Shown here: positions 1 through 9,263 of the stretch, piece after piece
Position numbering within the stretch: position 1 is the stretch's first letter
How the letters are laid out: every line of letters starts with the position of its first letter
Translations under genes and position numbers: made by a program
Notes under the pieces: generated by a model
What the model was told of the DNA's origin: nothing
Database searches by the model: none
What the model saw: only the letters and a program-made list of their open reading frames with translations
From: JAGVSR01 sp963786675
Lineage (GTDB): Bacteria; Pseudomonadota; Alphaproteobacteria; Rhizobiales; Hyphomicrobiaceae
DNA length: 64,000 nucleotides
Reading direction: 5' to 3'
Assembly (NCBI GenBank): GCA_963786675.1
Contig: CAWAZY010000001.1
Span: 410,187-474,186 of the forward strand

Positions 1-51
1 AAGCAGGCTGATCGGCCGCTCATCCGCAACATTCACGCCGGTTGCCGACAT
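1..51 (-). CDS. ctaB: Start of probable protoheme IX farnesyltransferase (partial)
   Basis: An open frame of 17 codons starts at an ATG at 51 and runs off the left edge. A strong ribosome binding site, GGGAGGAG, lies 9 bases upstream. The visible residues (MSATGVNVADERPISLL) do not identify a family. The call rests on position: in alphaproteobacteria heme o synthase (ctaB) commonly follows ctaC and ctaD on the same strand, and it makes the heme needed by the oxidase. It is inference and could be another cta gene or an assembly factor. Confidence 0.45.
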   Translation of the reverse strand, partial: MSATGVNVADERPISLL

Positions 52-238
52 TCGCTCTCACTCCTCCCAGTGGCCGAGGTTGCGCCCTTCTGCCGGGGCG
101 CCTCTGCCATCTCCGGCTGCTGCGGCTGGGGGGCACGCCCCACGGTCACGCAGCATCGCCGGTTTCAACTTCTCATCAAACGGACCTTGCGGCACATCTC
201 CAGTAACGGGACGGGCCGCACAATAACGACGAAATGAA

Positions 239-263
239 CCCGGGCGGAAATTTACCGCCCGGG
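239..263 (-). terminator. Hairpin downstream of ctaD
   Basis: A perfect 9-bp stem (CCCGGGCGG / CCGCCCGGG) with a 7-base loop lies 13 bases after the ctaD stop. On the minus strand it is followed by GTTCATTTC, a poor U-tract, so it may be a weak terminator or a processing and stability hairpin between ctaD and the next gene. Confidence 0.5.
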
Positions 264-275
264 CCCCATTCCGTT

Positions 276-1892
276 TCAGCGATGCTCCGTCGCGGCGATG
301 CGCGGCAGAGTCTCATAGGCGTGGTAGGCCGGCGGCGAAGGCAGCGTCCACTCAAGCGTGGTCGCACCGACACCCCACGGGTTGCCCGCGGCCTTTTCCT
401 TGCGGATGAAGGCGAGAGCCAGACCGATGAAGAAGAACAGCGTGCCGACGGCCGTGATGTACGAGCCTAGCGACGAGATCTCGTTCCAGAACTGGTAGGC
501 GTCCGGATAGTCAACGTAACGGCGCGGCATGCCGGCGGCACCCAGGAAGTGCTGCGGGAAGAACAGCACGTTGGCACCCACGAAGGTGAACCAGAAGTGC
601 AGCTTGCCCCAGAATTCCGAGTACATGTAGCCGGACATCTTCGGGAACCAGTAGTACCAGCCCGCGAAGATCGAGAACACAGCGCCCAGCGACAGCACGT
701 AGTGGAAATGCGCCACAACGTAGTACGTGTCGTGCAGAGCACGGTCGACGCCGGCGTTGGAGAGCATCACGCCGGTCACGCCGCCGATGGTGAACAGGAA
801 GATGAAGCCCAAGGCCCAGATCATGGGCAGGCGGAACTGGATCGATCCGCCCCACATCGTGGCGATCCACGAGAAGATCTTCACGCCTGTCGGGACCGCG
901 ATGACCATCGTCGCGAATACGAAGTAGGCCTGCGTATTCACCTTCATACCGGCAGCGTACATGTGGTGCGCCCACACGATGAAGCCCACCAGACCGATGG
1001 CGACCATGGCGTAGGCCATGCCCAGGTAGCCGAACACCGGCTTGCGCGAGAACGTTGCCACGATGTGGCTGACGATACCGAAGCCCGGCAGAATGAGGAT
1101 GTAGACCTCGGGGTGGCCGAAGAACCAGAACAAGTGCTGGTACAGCAGCGGATCGCCGCCGCCGGCCGGATTAAAGAAGGTGGTGCCGAAGTTGCGGTCC
1201 GTCAGCAGCATGGTGATCGCGCCGGCCAGAACCGGGAGCGACAGGAGCAACAGGAACGCGGTGATGAGCACGGCCCAGACGAACAGCGGCATCTTGTGGA
1301 TCGTCATGCCGGGCGCGCGCATGTTGAAGATGGTGGTGATGAAGTTGATGGCGCCCAGGATCGACGAGGCGCCGGCAACGTGCAGCGACAGGATCGCGAA
1401 ATCCATGGCCGGACCAGGATGGCCCGAAGTCGACAAGGGCGCGTAGATCGTCCAGCCGCCGCCCACGCCGTTCATACCCGTGGGACCCTCCACGAACATC
1501 GACATGACCAGCAGGGTCAAGGCGACAGGCAGAAGCCAGAACGATATGTTGTTCATGCGGGGGAAGGCCATGTCGGGCGCGCCGATCATCAGCGGCACGA
1601 ACCAGTTGCCGAACCCGCCCATCGTCGCGGGCATCACCATGAAGAACACCATGATGAGGCCGTGGCCCGTCACGAACACGTTGTACATGTGCGGGTTGGA
1701 GAAGTACTGCATCCCCGGCTCTTGAAGCTCGAGGCGGATGCCAATCGACAATGCGCCGCCGATGATGCCGGCGATCATTGCGAAGATAAAGTACATCGTC
1801 CCGATGTCTTTGTGGTTCGTCGAGAACAGCCAGCGACGAATGCCGGTGGGGGCATGGTCGTGATGTTCGGCGTGTGCCGCAGTGCTACCCAT
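276..1892 (-). CDS. ctaD: Cytochrome c oxidase subunit I, aa3 type
   Basis: Catalytic core of the aa3 terminal oxidase in the inner membrane. It reduces O2 to water and pumps protons, carrying heme a and the heme a3-CuB centre. The 538-residue length is normal. Clear family signatures are STNHKDIGTMY near the N-terminus, WFFGHPEVYILILPGFG (a CuB histidine and the His-Tyr cross-link region), the paired histidines in WAHHMYAAG, and HFHYVLS, which contains the heme ligands. The start at MGSTAAHAEHH gives a typical short cytoplasmic N-terminus. It lies 84 bp downstream of ctaC on the same strand, so the two are almost certainly co-transcribed. Confidence 0.97.
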   Translation of the reverse strand: MGSTAAHAEHHDHAPTGIRRWLFSTNHKDIGTMYFIFAMIAGIIGGALSIGIRLELQEPGMQYFSNPHMYNVFVTGHGLIMVFFMVMPATMGGFGNWFVPLMIGAPDMAFPRMNNISFWLLPVALTLLVMSMFVEGPTGMNGVGGGWTIYAPLSTSGHPGPAMDFAILSLHVAGASSILGAINFITTIFNMRAPGMTIHKMPLFVWAVLITAFLLLLSLPVLAGAITMLLTDRNFGTTFFNPAGGGDPLLYQHLFWFFGHPEVYILILPGFGIVSHIVATFSRKPVFGYLGMAYAMVAIGLVGFIVWAHHMYAAGMKVNTQAYFVFATMVIAVPTGVKIFSWIATMWGGSIQFRLPMIWALGFIFLFTIGGVTGVMLSNAGVDRALHDTYYVVAHFHYVLSLGAVFSIFAGWYYWFPKMSGYMYSEFWGKLHFWFTFVGANVLFFPQHFLGAAGMPRRYVDYPDAYQFWNEISSLGSYITAVGTLFFFIGLALAFIRKEKAAGNPWGVGATTLEWTLPSPPAYHAYETLPRIAATEHR

Positions 1893-1976
1893 GGGTCAGG
1901 CCTTCCAGTCTCGGATGTTTCCAGGTGCGGAGTTTTCCGGAAAGCTGAGCTTCCGGAACCCCACGATCTTTATCAA

Positions 1977-2885
1977 TCAACGGTTTTCAGTAGCGTCGGC
2001 GACCGACTTGATGCCCGCATGCTCCAGCGCCACCTTGTCGATGATTTCCTTGGCCTTCTTCTTGTCCTTGGCCTGCATCGCTGCTGCCCACTCGTCGAAG
2101 ACTTCAGACTTCACGACGCGGACGGCGATGGGCATGAAGGCATGGTTCATGCCGCAGAGCTCGGAGCACTGCCCGTAGAACATGCCTTCTTGTTCGGCCT
2201 TGAACCACGTCGAGGTCAACCGGCCGGGCACGGCGTCGATCTTTGAGCCGAATGACGGAATGGTCCAGTTGTGAATCACATCGTTCGATGTGACGAGCAC
2301 GTGCACCGTCTTGTTCACCGGCACGATGATCTCGTTGTCGACGGACAGAAGGCGGGGCGTGGGAATGCCGGTCTTGGCCTTCTCGGCGGCTTCCTCGTCG
2401 GTCAGCATGTTCGAGGTGATCGTAAACCCGCCCTGGTCGGGATACTCGTGCTCCCAGAACCAGGCGTTGCCGATCGCCTTGATGGTCAGCTCGGCCTTCG
2501 GATACGTGTACTGAAGCATCAAAAGTTTGAACGAGGGGATGGCGATCGCAACGAGGATCAGGATCGGAATGACCGTCCAAGCCACTTCCAGCAACGTGTT
2601 GTGGGTCGTCTTGGAGGGCGTCGGGTTGGCGCTCTCGCGGAAGCGAACCATCACGTAGATCATTAGCGCCAGAACGAAGAGCGTAATCGCGATGATGATG
2701 ACATTCACGAGGTCGTAGAACTCGCTGATACTGCGAGCAACCTCAGTGACAGGGACCTGCAGTCCGATTTGTCCGGGGTTCGATTGACCGACGCCCGCCT
2801 CGGCGGCGAGCACTGGATCAACAAAGAGCCCGAAGGCTGCCAAAAGGGCGACCACCGGTGCCAGTAGCAGAAGTCGTGTCGTCAT
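1977..2885 (-). CDS. ctaC: Cytochrome c oxidase subunit II
   Basis: Subunit II accepts electrons from cytochrome c through its periplasmic CuA centre and passes them to subunit I. The open frame extends far upstream, but the start at 2885 is chosen because GGGGAG sits 8 bases before that ATG and the protein then begins with a signal peptide ending near VLAAEAG. Two transmembrane helices follow (around residues 50-75 and 95-115), then the cupredoxin domain with the full CuA ligand motif GQCSELCGMNHAFM. It has 302 residues, normal for the family. It is the first gene of the visible cta cluster, so the promoter should lie upstream of 2886. Confidence 0.95.
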   Translation of the reverse strand: MTTRLLLLAPVVALLAAFGLFVDPVLAAEAGVGQSNPGQIGLQVPVTEVARSISEFYDLVNVIIIAITLFVLALMIYVMVRFRESANPTPSKTTHNTLLEVAWTVIPILILVAIAIPSFKLLMLQYTYPKAELTIKAIGNAWFWEHEYPDQGGFTITSNMLTDEEAAEKAKTGIPTPRLLSVDNEIIVPVNKTVHVLVTSNDVIHNWTIPSFGSKIDAVPGRLTSTWFKAEQEGMFYGQCSELCGMNHAFMPIAVRVVKSEVFDEWAAAMQAKDKKKAKEIIDKVALEHAGIKSVADATENR

Positions 2886-3549
2886 TTCATTCGCTCCCCA
2901 GAACGGCCCGATTCGAGCCGGGCGTCTTGATCGATACGGGGAGGTCGGCGCGGCCGGCTCAGCTGTCCTTCGGGCGCTAACGGGCTTCAAGCAACCCATG
3001 CGCTGCGTGGTGCGTTTCGATCGAGCGCCGGAAACCAAAAGAATAAGCGTTCCGCGCCGCGACCTGACGTTCACCCGGATCTTCGACCCGGGCACGTCGC
3101 AAACCGCTCCGTCTCCCCGATTCGACCGTGCGTGACGACTTCCCCTTCGTCGAGCCAAGATCAACCGACAAACCGCTCGCAAGTCAAGTTTTTTGCGGCG
3201 ATATTGCGCATCGTTGCCACGTTGCGTGACCATACCATGCGACCCAGTGCTAAAGGCTTGAGTCGGCACCCCGACGCGGTCCACATTCGGCCTCTTTCCT
3301 ATTGGAAGCAGGCGGTATGCGGCAATATGCGTGTGTCTGGACATTGACCGCTCGCGTCCATCCACACCATTGCTCCTGCTTTCCCTTTCGCATCTTCAGA
3401 CAGGCTCAAGTCCCCTCGCCATGACCTTGCATGCCCCGTCGTCCGTTTCCCGTCCGCCCCTTGGGGCCCTGGACTTGATCGAAGTCACATCGCCGCGGGC
3501 CCAGCCGAATTCCCGGCGGCACGACCAGCGGTACGGTTTGAGGCGCACA
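2886..3549. other. Intergenic region between ctaC and the IalB-like gene
   Basis: About 660 bp separate two divergent genes. No open frame here looks coding. It should hold the divergent promoters of the cta cluster and of the IalB-like gene. No operator-like repeat could be recognised with confidence. Confidence 0.5.
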
Positions 3550-4077
3550 ATGTTCCGGTTGCTTGTGCTCCTCTGCCTGACGGCCGCGCTGCCGATCTCT
3601 CCAGCGCCGGCCCAGGAGGGGGCTGCGAAGTCACCTGAGATGGCTGATGGAACCGTCAAGTCTCAGCACGGCGACTGGCAGGTGGTGTGTAAGCCGCCGC
3701 CGGCGGGTGCCAAGAACGAAATCTGCGCGCTCGTTCAGAGCGTGACCGCCGAGGACCGCGAGAATGTCGGGCTGACGGTGTACTTCCAGAAATTCTCGAA
3801 CGGCCTGCGCGTGCTGCGGGTGTTCGCGCCCCTCGGCGTCCTTCTGCCGCCAGGCATCGGCCTGAAGATTGACGACGTCGATGTCGGGCACGCACCGTTC
3901 CTGCGCTGTCATACCTTCGCGTGCTATGCGCAGGTGACGCTCGAAGACAAGCTCATCGAGCAGTTGAAGACAGGAAAAACCGCGATATTCATTATCTTTC
4001 AGACTGAGGAAGCCGGCATCGGCATCCCGGTGTCACTGGGTGGTTTTGACCAAGCGCTGGCCGCGCTGCCACAATAG
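3550..4077 (+). CDS. Invasion-associated locus B (IalB) family periplasmic protein
   Basis: A 175-residue protein with an N-terminal signal peptide (LLVLLCLTAALPISPAPAQ). The mature part resembles the IalB family: a HGDWQVVC motif, a cysteine pair around KNEICALVQ and FLRCHTFACYAQ, and a C-terminal FSLGGF-like end (here VSLGGFDQAL). The family was named for Bartonella IalB, but in environmental alphaproteobacteria these are envelope proteins of unknown role. The frame is open further upstream; 3550 was chosen because it places the signal peptide at the start, although no strong ribosome binding site is visible. It converges with the phasin gene, whose end lies 46 bp away. Confidence 0.8.
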   Translation: MFRLLVLLCLTAALPISPAPAQEGAAKSPEMADGTVKSQHGDWQVVCKPPPAGAKNEICALVQSVTAEDRENVGLTVYFQKFSNGLRVLRVFAPLGVLLPPGIGLKIDDVDVGHAPFLRCHTFACYAQVTLEDKLIEQLKTGKTAIFIIFQTEEAGIGIPVSLGGFDQALAALPQ

Positions 4078-4122
4078 CGGCGCGCTATTCCAAAGCGAGC
4101 CGTGGCTTGTCGAACCTGGGTA

Positions 4123-4623
4123 TCAAGTGCCCTTGCGCGCCGGTGCGGCCGCAGTACCGTTCCCAGCCGTTTTGCGGCCGGTGGCAGGCAATTGGATGAG
4201 GCTCGCGGACTTTGACGGCGAAGCGGTCTCCACACGCGGCGGGAACATGACGCCCGGGACCGCCTTGGAGGCACCGATGGCATCGGACCATGCCTGCAGC
4301 ACACGCGCCGAAGAGTCCTGATACTGCTCAAACGCCGTTTGCCAGAACCGCATTTGCTCTTCGTAGACTTCGTCGCGCGTGCGGCACCGCGCCAGACGCT
4401 GCGGCACGCCAAGATAGGCCTGTGTCCGGCGGCTGGCGAGTGTCACCCATTCCATTTGGGCAACGACCATCGCTTTCCAGGGGCCAAATCCCGCGGCCAT
4501 CGTGTCCAGGGCCGCCTTTGAATTGAAAGCCTGGGCAAAATGGGCTTGCGGACGGCTCATTGTGCCGAGCCAATCGTGCGGAGATTGATGGTGGTCCTGA
4601 TCAGGCGCTTCGTGCTGGTCCAT
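4123..4623 (-). CDS. Phasin family protein
   Basis: A 166-residue protein without signal peptide or membrane helices. The middle (residues about 45-120) is a helical, amphipathic stretch with the phasin-like features FGPWKAMVVAQMEW and QMRFWQTAFEQYQ. The ends are low in complexity: His/Asp/Gln-rich at the N-terminus, Ala/Lys-rich at the C-terminus. Phasins coat polyhydroxyalkanoate granules and control their size. A PHA synthase gene lies in this window about 48 kb away, which fits. The ATG at 4623 has AAGGA about 10 bases upstream. The assignment is by general likeness rather than by an invariant motif. Confidence 0.7.
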   Translation of the reverse strand: MDQHEAPDQDHHQSPHDWLGTMSRPQAHFAQAFNSKAALDTMAAGFGPWKAMVVAQMEWVTLASRRTQAYLGVPQRLARCRTRDEVYEEQMRFWQTAFEQYQDSSARVLQAWSDAIGASKAVPGVMFPPRVETASPSKSASLIQLPATGRKTAGNGTAAAPARKGT

Positions 4624-4982
4624 CTCGCATACAGTCCTTCGTTTCCGATCCCGTCTCTTTTTTTATCCAACAACTGTGCCCGGTTCTGTTCTCACCTTGA
4701 AGGTGGAAATTCGGCGAACCCCATCACTTTGCCGAGATAACGCGCGCAGGTGGTAAATCTGATTTGGTGACCTGACGGCGGATTTCAAAGTGCTGCGACA
4801 CCCGTGCACGTGGATCGCCCGAGGTCAGCGCGCCTACCTCTGATTGCATAATCAAAAGACAACAACCAACTGATCCGAAACGATCTTATTGGTTAATGAG
4901 TTGTAGACAGATCGGATGATCTGGCCTCTGATGATCACTGTTTAGGCAAAAATGTTTTTAGTGCCGCGTTGCGGGTGGCGTC
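4624..4982. other. Intergenic region between phasin and BcsS-like genes
   Basis: About 360 bp between two divergent genes. It is more AT-rich than its surroundings, especially around 4650-4680 and 4855-4960, as expected for two divergent promoters. Related GATC-containing words (GATCCGAAACGATC near 4872, GATCGGATGATC near 4910) may be a binding site, but this is not secure. Confidence 0.4.
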
Positions 4983-5921
4983 GTGTTGACCGGTGCGTTT
5001 CAAGGCCGGATTTGCGGGGGTGTGCTCAGGGGATGGCTCTTGAGCGCGACCCTCTGTGCGGGTGCCATGTGCACGGCGGGTGGTGCGCCTGCCATCGCAG
5101 GTGACCTGCCTGTGGTTTCGGGCACGCCGGTGCCGATGTCCGGTCCCGAACCGGACCGGCCCTCGTGGCGCGAAATTTGGAAATGGCGCGAAGTCTGGAC
5201 GGGCGCCGACATTTCGCGCGGCAACTGGCTTCTATATTCAGGTGCCACGGTCGCGCCCTTCGGCCATATCCATGAGCCAGGTCTGCGACTGCGCGCAGCG
5301 GCAGGCTACGGGCACTACACTTACGCCGGTGACCGCAGCCTGACCGACACACCCGATTACCGCACCTTCGACGCCCAGGTTCACTATGGCGAAGCCCTGA
5401 TCGGGTACCTGGAAAAATGGGGTCCGCTCACCGCCAAGATCTTTGGAGGTTTCTCGCGGATCGGACACGCCATAACGCCCTACGATATCGAGAATGCCGT
5501 GATCGGCATCGATTACGGCTTCAAGGGCGTGCTCGAACTGTGGCTTGATGCGGGATCCACGGGCTTTGCCGCCCTCGATCTGTCGTGGAACTCGGCGCAC
5601 GATACCCGCTCCGCCCGCGTGCGCGCCGGGACGCGGGTTTCGCCGCAGTTTTCTTTTGGTTTGGAAGGCTGGCTCGATCTCGATGCCCAAAGCGATTGTG
5701 ATCGCGGTGCGCGGTCGGGCGGGGCGTGCGCGCGCCAAGTCAGTTTCGATGGCGAGCAGACCACCCTCCTGGACTACACGCGAGCCGGTGCGTTCATCCG
5801 GTATGAATGGGATGGTGGAGAGATTTCCATTTCCGCGGGCGTATCCGGCGGGATGTTCAAAAATGGCAATAGCGGCGAGCCCAGACCCTACGGCACCCTC
5901 AACTGGATCCGGCAATTCTGA
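4983..5921 (+). CDS. BcsS-like outer-membrane protein (cellulose biosynthesis family)
   Basis: A 312-residue exported protein. After a signal peptide that ends near PAIAGDLP, the sequence alternates short aromatic- and glycine-rich strands typical of an outer-membrane beta-barrel, ending in a terminal phenylalanine (NWIRQF). The stretch GADISRGNWLLYSGATVAPF followed by LRLRAAAGYGHYTY is characteristic of the BcsS family, which occurs beside cellulose synthase genes in Rhizobiales. No bcsA or bcsB gene is present here, so a link to cellulose secretion is family knowledge only. The annotated start is a GTG; a GTG 14 codons downstream is also possible. Confidence 0.7.
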   Translation: MLTGAFQGRICGGVLRGWLLSATLCAGAMCTAGGAPAIAGDLPVVSGTPVPMSGPEPDRPSWREIWKWREVWTGADISRGNWLLYSGATVAPFGHIHEPGLRLRAAAGYGHYTYAGDRSLTDTPDYRTFDAQVHYGEALIGYLEKWGPLTAKIFGGFSRIGHAITPYDIENAVIGIDYGFKGVLELWLDAGSTGFAALDLSWNSAHDTRSARVRAGTRVSPQFSFGLEGWLDLDAQSDCDRGARSGGACARQVSFDGEQTTLLDYTRAGAFIRYEWDGGEISISAGVSGGMFKNGNSGEPRPYGTLNWIRQF

Positions 5922-6014
5922 TCCTTGGCACGCGCATCATCCGGGGGTTTCACACCGTGCGGCCAATCCGCTATGGAGTAAGCGTCCCGCAATGAGGTGT
6001 TGAGAGCGCGCTCC

Positions 6015-6326
6015 ATGACCACCGTCTTTAAGCTTGGCATCGTTGTCACGGCCTTGGCGTCTGCCGCCGCGGCTGGGACCAGCGCGGCGCTGGCGGCCGG
6101 CAAGACCTGTAGCGACGTCGCCGTCTCGGTCCATGGCGAACAGGCCCGCTATGTCTGGCTTGCCAAAACCAAAGCCCGGGCCAACTGGCGCCGGAAGGTG
6201 CGCGCGACGACAGGCCTCGGCCCGGATTTCGCGAATTGGTATGATGCCGAAACCAGCGAGGAGCGGTGCATCACCTCGGGGGCCGGCACTGTTTGCGTGT
6301 TTACCGGCTACCCTTGCAAGCGTTGA
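6015..6326 (+). CDS. Small secreted cysteine-containing protein of unknown function
   Basis: A 103-residue protein not recognised as a named family. Residues 1-32 form a clear signal peptide (TTVFKLGIVVTALASAAAA, then cleavage near ALAAG). The mature part of about 70 residues has four cysteines (KTCSD, ERCIT, TVCVF, YPCKR), which suggests two disulfide bonds in the periplasm, and a basic, tryptophan-containing segment (KTKARANWRRKVR). The frame is open from a GTG at 5997; the ATG at 6015 places the signal peptide correctly. It sits 94 bp after the BcsS-like gene on the same strand and may share its transcript. Confidence 0.65.
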   Translation: MTTVFKLGIVVTALASAAAAGTSAALAAGKTCSDVAVSVHGEQARYVWLAKTKARANWRRKVRATTGLGPDFANWYDAETSEERCITSGAGTVCVFTGYPCKR

Positions 6327-6482
6327 CCCCTGGTCCCGACACCGTTTCCAGAAGGTCCGGCAGAAAAATTTCACCGGAGCCCCAAGGAAACCCAGATCCC
6401 GTCCGTCTATGTCCTTAAAGCGGGGTGGAGGCAAACCTGCCGCCCCTGCCCGCACACTGCGATCGGCGGAACTGGCTCGAAC

Positions 6483-7037
6483 GTGACCGAAGATGCGCAC
6501 GACGATTTGGCGGACGAAGACCTTGCCTCCCGTGCGGCGGCGGGCGACCGCGCCGCGTTCGCCGCCCTGATCGACCGGCATTATGGCCGCGTCCACGCGC
6601 TCGCCTGGCGCTGGACGGGATCGCGAGACCGGGCCGAGGATATCGCCCAGGACGTCTGTGTGAAGCTCGCGCACGTCTTGCGCAGCTTCCGCGGCGACTG
6701 CGCGTTCTCCACGTGGCTCTACCGGTTGGCCTACACGACGACGATCGATCAGATCCGTGCCCGCCAAAGGATTGTGCCCCTTGGGCCGTCCCATATATCG
6801 GCGCTGATGGCGGAGCCTGACGGTGAGACGCCGGAGGATACGTTCATCGGGGCCGAGCTTTGGCGCGCGGTCCGCACGCTGCCGGATCAACAGCGGGATG
6901 CCGTCCTGCTGGTTTACGGCGAAGACCTGTCGCACGCGGAGGCAGCCAGCGTCATGGGATGTTCGGAGAAGACCGTCTCCTGGCATTTGCATGAAGCACG
7001 CAAGCGCCTGAAATCGACACTCGAAGACGTGGCATGA
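6483..7037 (+). CDS. ECF-type RNA polymerase sigma factor
   Basis: A 184-residue sigma-70 family protein with only regions 2 and 4, the plan of extracytoplasmic-function sigma factors. Region 2 spans about residues 25-95 (FAALIDRHYGRVHALAWRWT, DRAEDIAQDVCVKL, FSTWLYRLAYTTTID). Region 4 spans about 125-178 and ends in a helix-turn-helix (LSHAEAASVMGCSEKTVSWH). The start is a GTG without a strong ribosome binding site. It is followed only 4 bp later by a membrane-anchored vWA protein; in such pairs the membrane partner often restrains the sigma factor, which would make this an envelope-signal circuit. That pairing role is inferred. Confidence 0.9.
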   Translation: MTEDAHDDLADEDLASRAAAGDRAAFAALIDRHYGRVHALAWRWTGSRDRAEDIAQDVCVKLAHVLRSFRGDCAFSTWLYRLAYTTTIDQIRARQRIVPLGPSHISALMAEPDGETPEDTFIGAELWRAVRTLPDQQRDAVLLVYGEDLSHAEAASVMGCSEKTVSWHLHEARKRLKSTLEDVA

Positions 7038-7041
7038 TGCA

Positions 7042-9204
7042 ATGAGCGAAAAGGAACTCGAGAAACTGAAATCCCTCCCCGTGCCGCCACCCGGCGCTGC
7101 GGCGAGAGAGATTGCGCGCGCCGCGGCTCTTGCGGCTTTCGAAGCAGCGCAAGACGCACCCCAAGGAAGTTCGGACCCGGAACGTCAGATACGTCGTTCG
7201 CAATCCCCGACGAGGAGACGTTTCATGCCATTCACCGGTACTCAGTATGCGATGGCGGCTTCGCTGGCCGCACTTGTCATTGCAGCACCCCTTGCCTTCC
7301 GCGCCATGCAGGAGCCACGCATGGCGTCTGAACCTCTGACGCTGGAACCGCTTCTGAAAGAGCGTTTCGCAAAGAAAGATCTGAGCCAAGGCCGGACGGA
7401 GCCGTTCGGAACGCGCCGGTCCGACGATGAGGCCGCTCAGGCAGCGCCGGCCAAGCCTGCCGCGCCAGTACCGGCACTCAAGCGCGAAATCTATACAGCT
7501 GTGCCGCCGGCGGATGGACTGGGCGTCGTAGGGATCCCTGCCCCGGAACCTACGCCTTCAGTCGCGCAATCCATTGCGGTTCAAGCCCCTTCATCGCCGG
7601 CTGAGGAGAAGGCAAAGGTCGCCGCACCCGCCGCATCCCGCGCGATTGGCCAACTGTCACTCGGCGGTGGCGCCGCCCTGCATGCCGTGCCGCCCCCTGG
7701 CTCCCTCTACACGGCGAATGAGCGTGTGGCGGATTTTGACCGGCAGCGCATCGCAACGGAAAAGGAATACCGGGACAAGTTCACCGCGACCGAGACTAAT
7801 CCCGTCAAGCAAGTCGCCGCCGAACCCGTTTCCACGTTCTCCATCGATGTGGACACCGCCTCCTACACCTTCGCACGCCGCGCCCTCAACGAAGGACGCC
7901 TGCCGCCGAAAGCCGCCGTGCGCGCCGAGGAGATCATCAACTATTTCGACTATGGCTACCCGGGCACCGATAGCGCGAGCCAGCCCTTCAAGCCCACGGT
8001 GACGGTCGTCCCCTCACCGTGGAACGCCACCAACTCGCTCGTCCATATCGGGATCAAAGGCTACGAATTGAAAAGCGCCGAGCGCCCGCGCGCCAACCTG
8101 GTGCTGCTGGTGGACGTCTCGGGTTCCATGGCCGGGTCCGACAAGCTGCCGCTGGTCAAGAACGGCCTGCGCATGCTGGTCGACGAATTGAAGCCCGACG
8201 ACACGGTAGCGCTCGTCACGTACGCGGCGGGTTCGGGTGTGGCGCTGGAGCCGACCAAGGCGGCTGACAAGGCGAAGATCCTGGCCGCCATCGACAGTCT
8301 GGGTGCCCGCGGTTCGACGGCGGGTGCCGAGGGCATCGAGGACGCCTATCGCCTCGCTGAACAGAGTTTCGACAAGGAGGCCGTCAACCGCGTTGTGCTC
8401 GCGACCGATGGCGATTTCAATGTCGGCATCACGGACCAGAACGAGCTGAAAGGCCTCATCGAGCGCAAGCGCGACAAGGGCGTGTTCCTGTCGATCATCG
8501 GCGTCGGGCGCGGAAATTATAACGACAGCCTGATGCAAACCCTGGCGCAGAATGGCAATGGCGTGGCCGCCTATGCTGATACGCTCTCGGAAATGCGCAA
8601 AGTGCTGGTGGAGGAATCGGCGTCGACGCTGTTCCCGATCGCCAAGGACGTAAAAATTCAGGTGGAGTGGAACCCGGCGCGCGTCGCCGAATACCGCCTC
8701 ATCGGCTACGAAACCCGCGCCTTGAAGCGCGAGGACTTCAACAACGATCGCGTCGACGCAGGTGATATCGGCTCGGGCCACACCGTGACGGCCATCTATG
8801 AAATCACGCCTACGGGCGCAGCCAAAAAAATGGTCGATGAGTTGCGCTACGGTCAAACGGCTGACCGGACGGCGGCCGCGGCCCCGGCATCGGATCAAGC
8901 CTCCAATGAACTGGGCTTCTTGAAGATGCGCTTCAAGTTGCCGAAGTCGGACACGTCCGAGCTCATCTCGCTGCCGATCACCGATGCGATGGACGTCAAA
9001 ACCACGGACGCCGCATCCGCCGATGTCCGGTTTGCCATCGCGGCGGCGGGCTTTGCGCAAGTCCTGCAGGGATCACCGCACATCGGCGGCTTCACCTATG
9101 ACGACGTGTTGAAGCTCGCCACGCCCGCCCGCGGCGACGATACTTTCGGCCTTCGAGCCGAGTTTCTCAATCTCGTGCGGCTCGCCAAATCGGCCAACCG
9201 CTGA
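7042..9204 (+). CDS. Membrane-anchored von Willebrand factor A protein, YfbK type
   Basis: A 720-residue protein. The first 60 residues are cytoplasmic-like and Ala-rich, and one transmembrane helix follows (about 70-88, AMAASLAALVIAAPLAFRAM). A low-complexity Ala/Pro linker reaches about residue 230. The YfbK-type N-terminal domain follows (FSIDVDTASYTFARRAL, EEIINYFDYGYP), then a vWA domain from about 350 to 530 with an intact metal-ion-dependent adhesion motif (LVDVSGSMAG), and a C-terminal DUF3520-like domain. The short N-terminus in front of the helix is placed where an anti-sigma domain would sit, and the gene directly follows an ECF sigma factor. It may bind that factor, but no known anti-sigma motif is visible. 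Confidence 0.85.
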   Translation: MSEKELEKLKSLPVPPPGAAAREIARAAALAAFEAAQDAPQGSSDPERQIRRSQSPTRRRFMPFTGTQYAMAASLAALVIAAPLAFRAMQEPRMASEPLTLEPLLKERFAKKDLSQGRTEPFGTRRSDDEAAQAAPAKPAAPVPALKREIYTAVPPADGLGVVGIPAPEPTPSVAQSIAVQAPSSPAEEKAKVAAPAASRAIGQLSLGGGAALHAVPPPGSLYTANERVADFDRQRIATEKEYRDKFTATETNPVKQVAAEPVSTFSIDVDTASYTFARRALNEGRLPPKAAVRAEEIINYFDYGYPGTDSASQPFKPTVTVVPSPWNATNSLVHIGIKGYELKSAERPRANLVLLVDVSGSMAGSDKLPLVKNGLRMLVDELKPDDTVALVTYAAGSGVALEPTKAADKAKILAAIDSLGARGSTAGAEGIEDAYRLAEQSFDKEAVNRVVLATDGDFNVGITDQNELKGLIERKRDKGVFLSIIGVGRGNYNDSLMQTLAQNGNGVAAYADTLSEMRKVLVEESASTLFPIAKDVKIQVEWNPARVAEYRLIGYETRALKREDFNNDRVDAGDIGSGHTVTAIYEITPTGAAKKMVDELRYGQTADRTAAAAPASDQASNELGFLKMRFKLPKSDTSELISLPITDAMDVKTTDAASADVRFAIAAAGFAQVLQGSPHIGGFTYDDVLKLATPARGDDTFGLRAEFLNLVRLAKSANR

Positions 9205-9225
9205 CCCACCCCGACGCACCCAGGC

Positions 9226-9255
9226 AAACGATCGGATCGCGCGATCCGATCGTTT
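9226..9255. terminator. Bidirectional terminator between the vWA gene and guaA
   Basis: A perfect 30-bp palindrome (half-site AAACGATCGGATCGC, centred between 9240 and 9241) lies in the 59-bp gap between two convergent genes. Its outer ends are AAA and TTT, so it can serve as an intrinsic terminator for both strands. Confidence 0.75.
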
Positions 9256-9263
9256 GACGTCGG

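Noticed and set aside
549..2246. 565-codon open frame on the plus strand opposite ctaD and ctaC
   Set aside because: His/Arg/Asp-rich product with no family likeness; it is the mirror of strongly conserved genes in GC-rich DNA.
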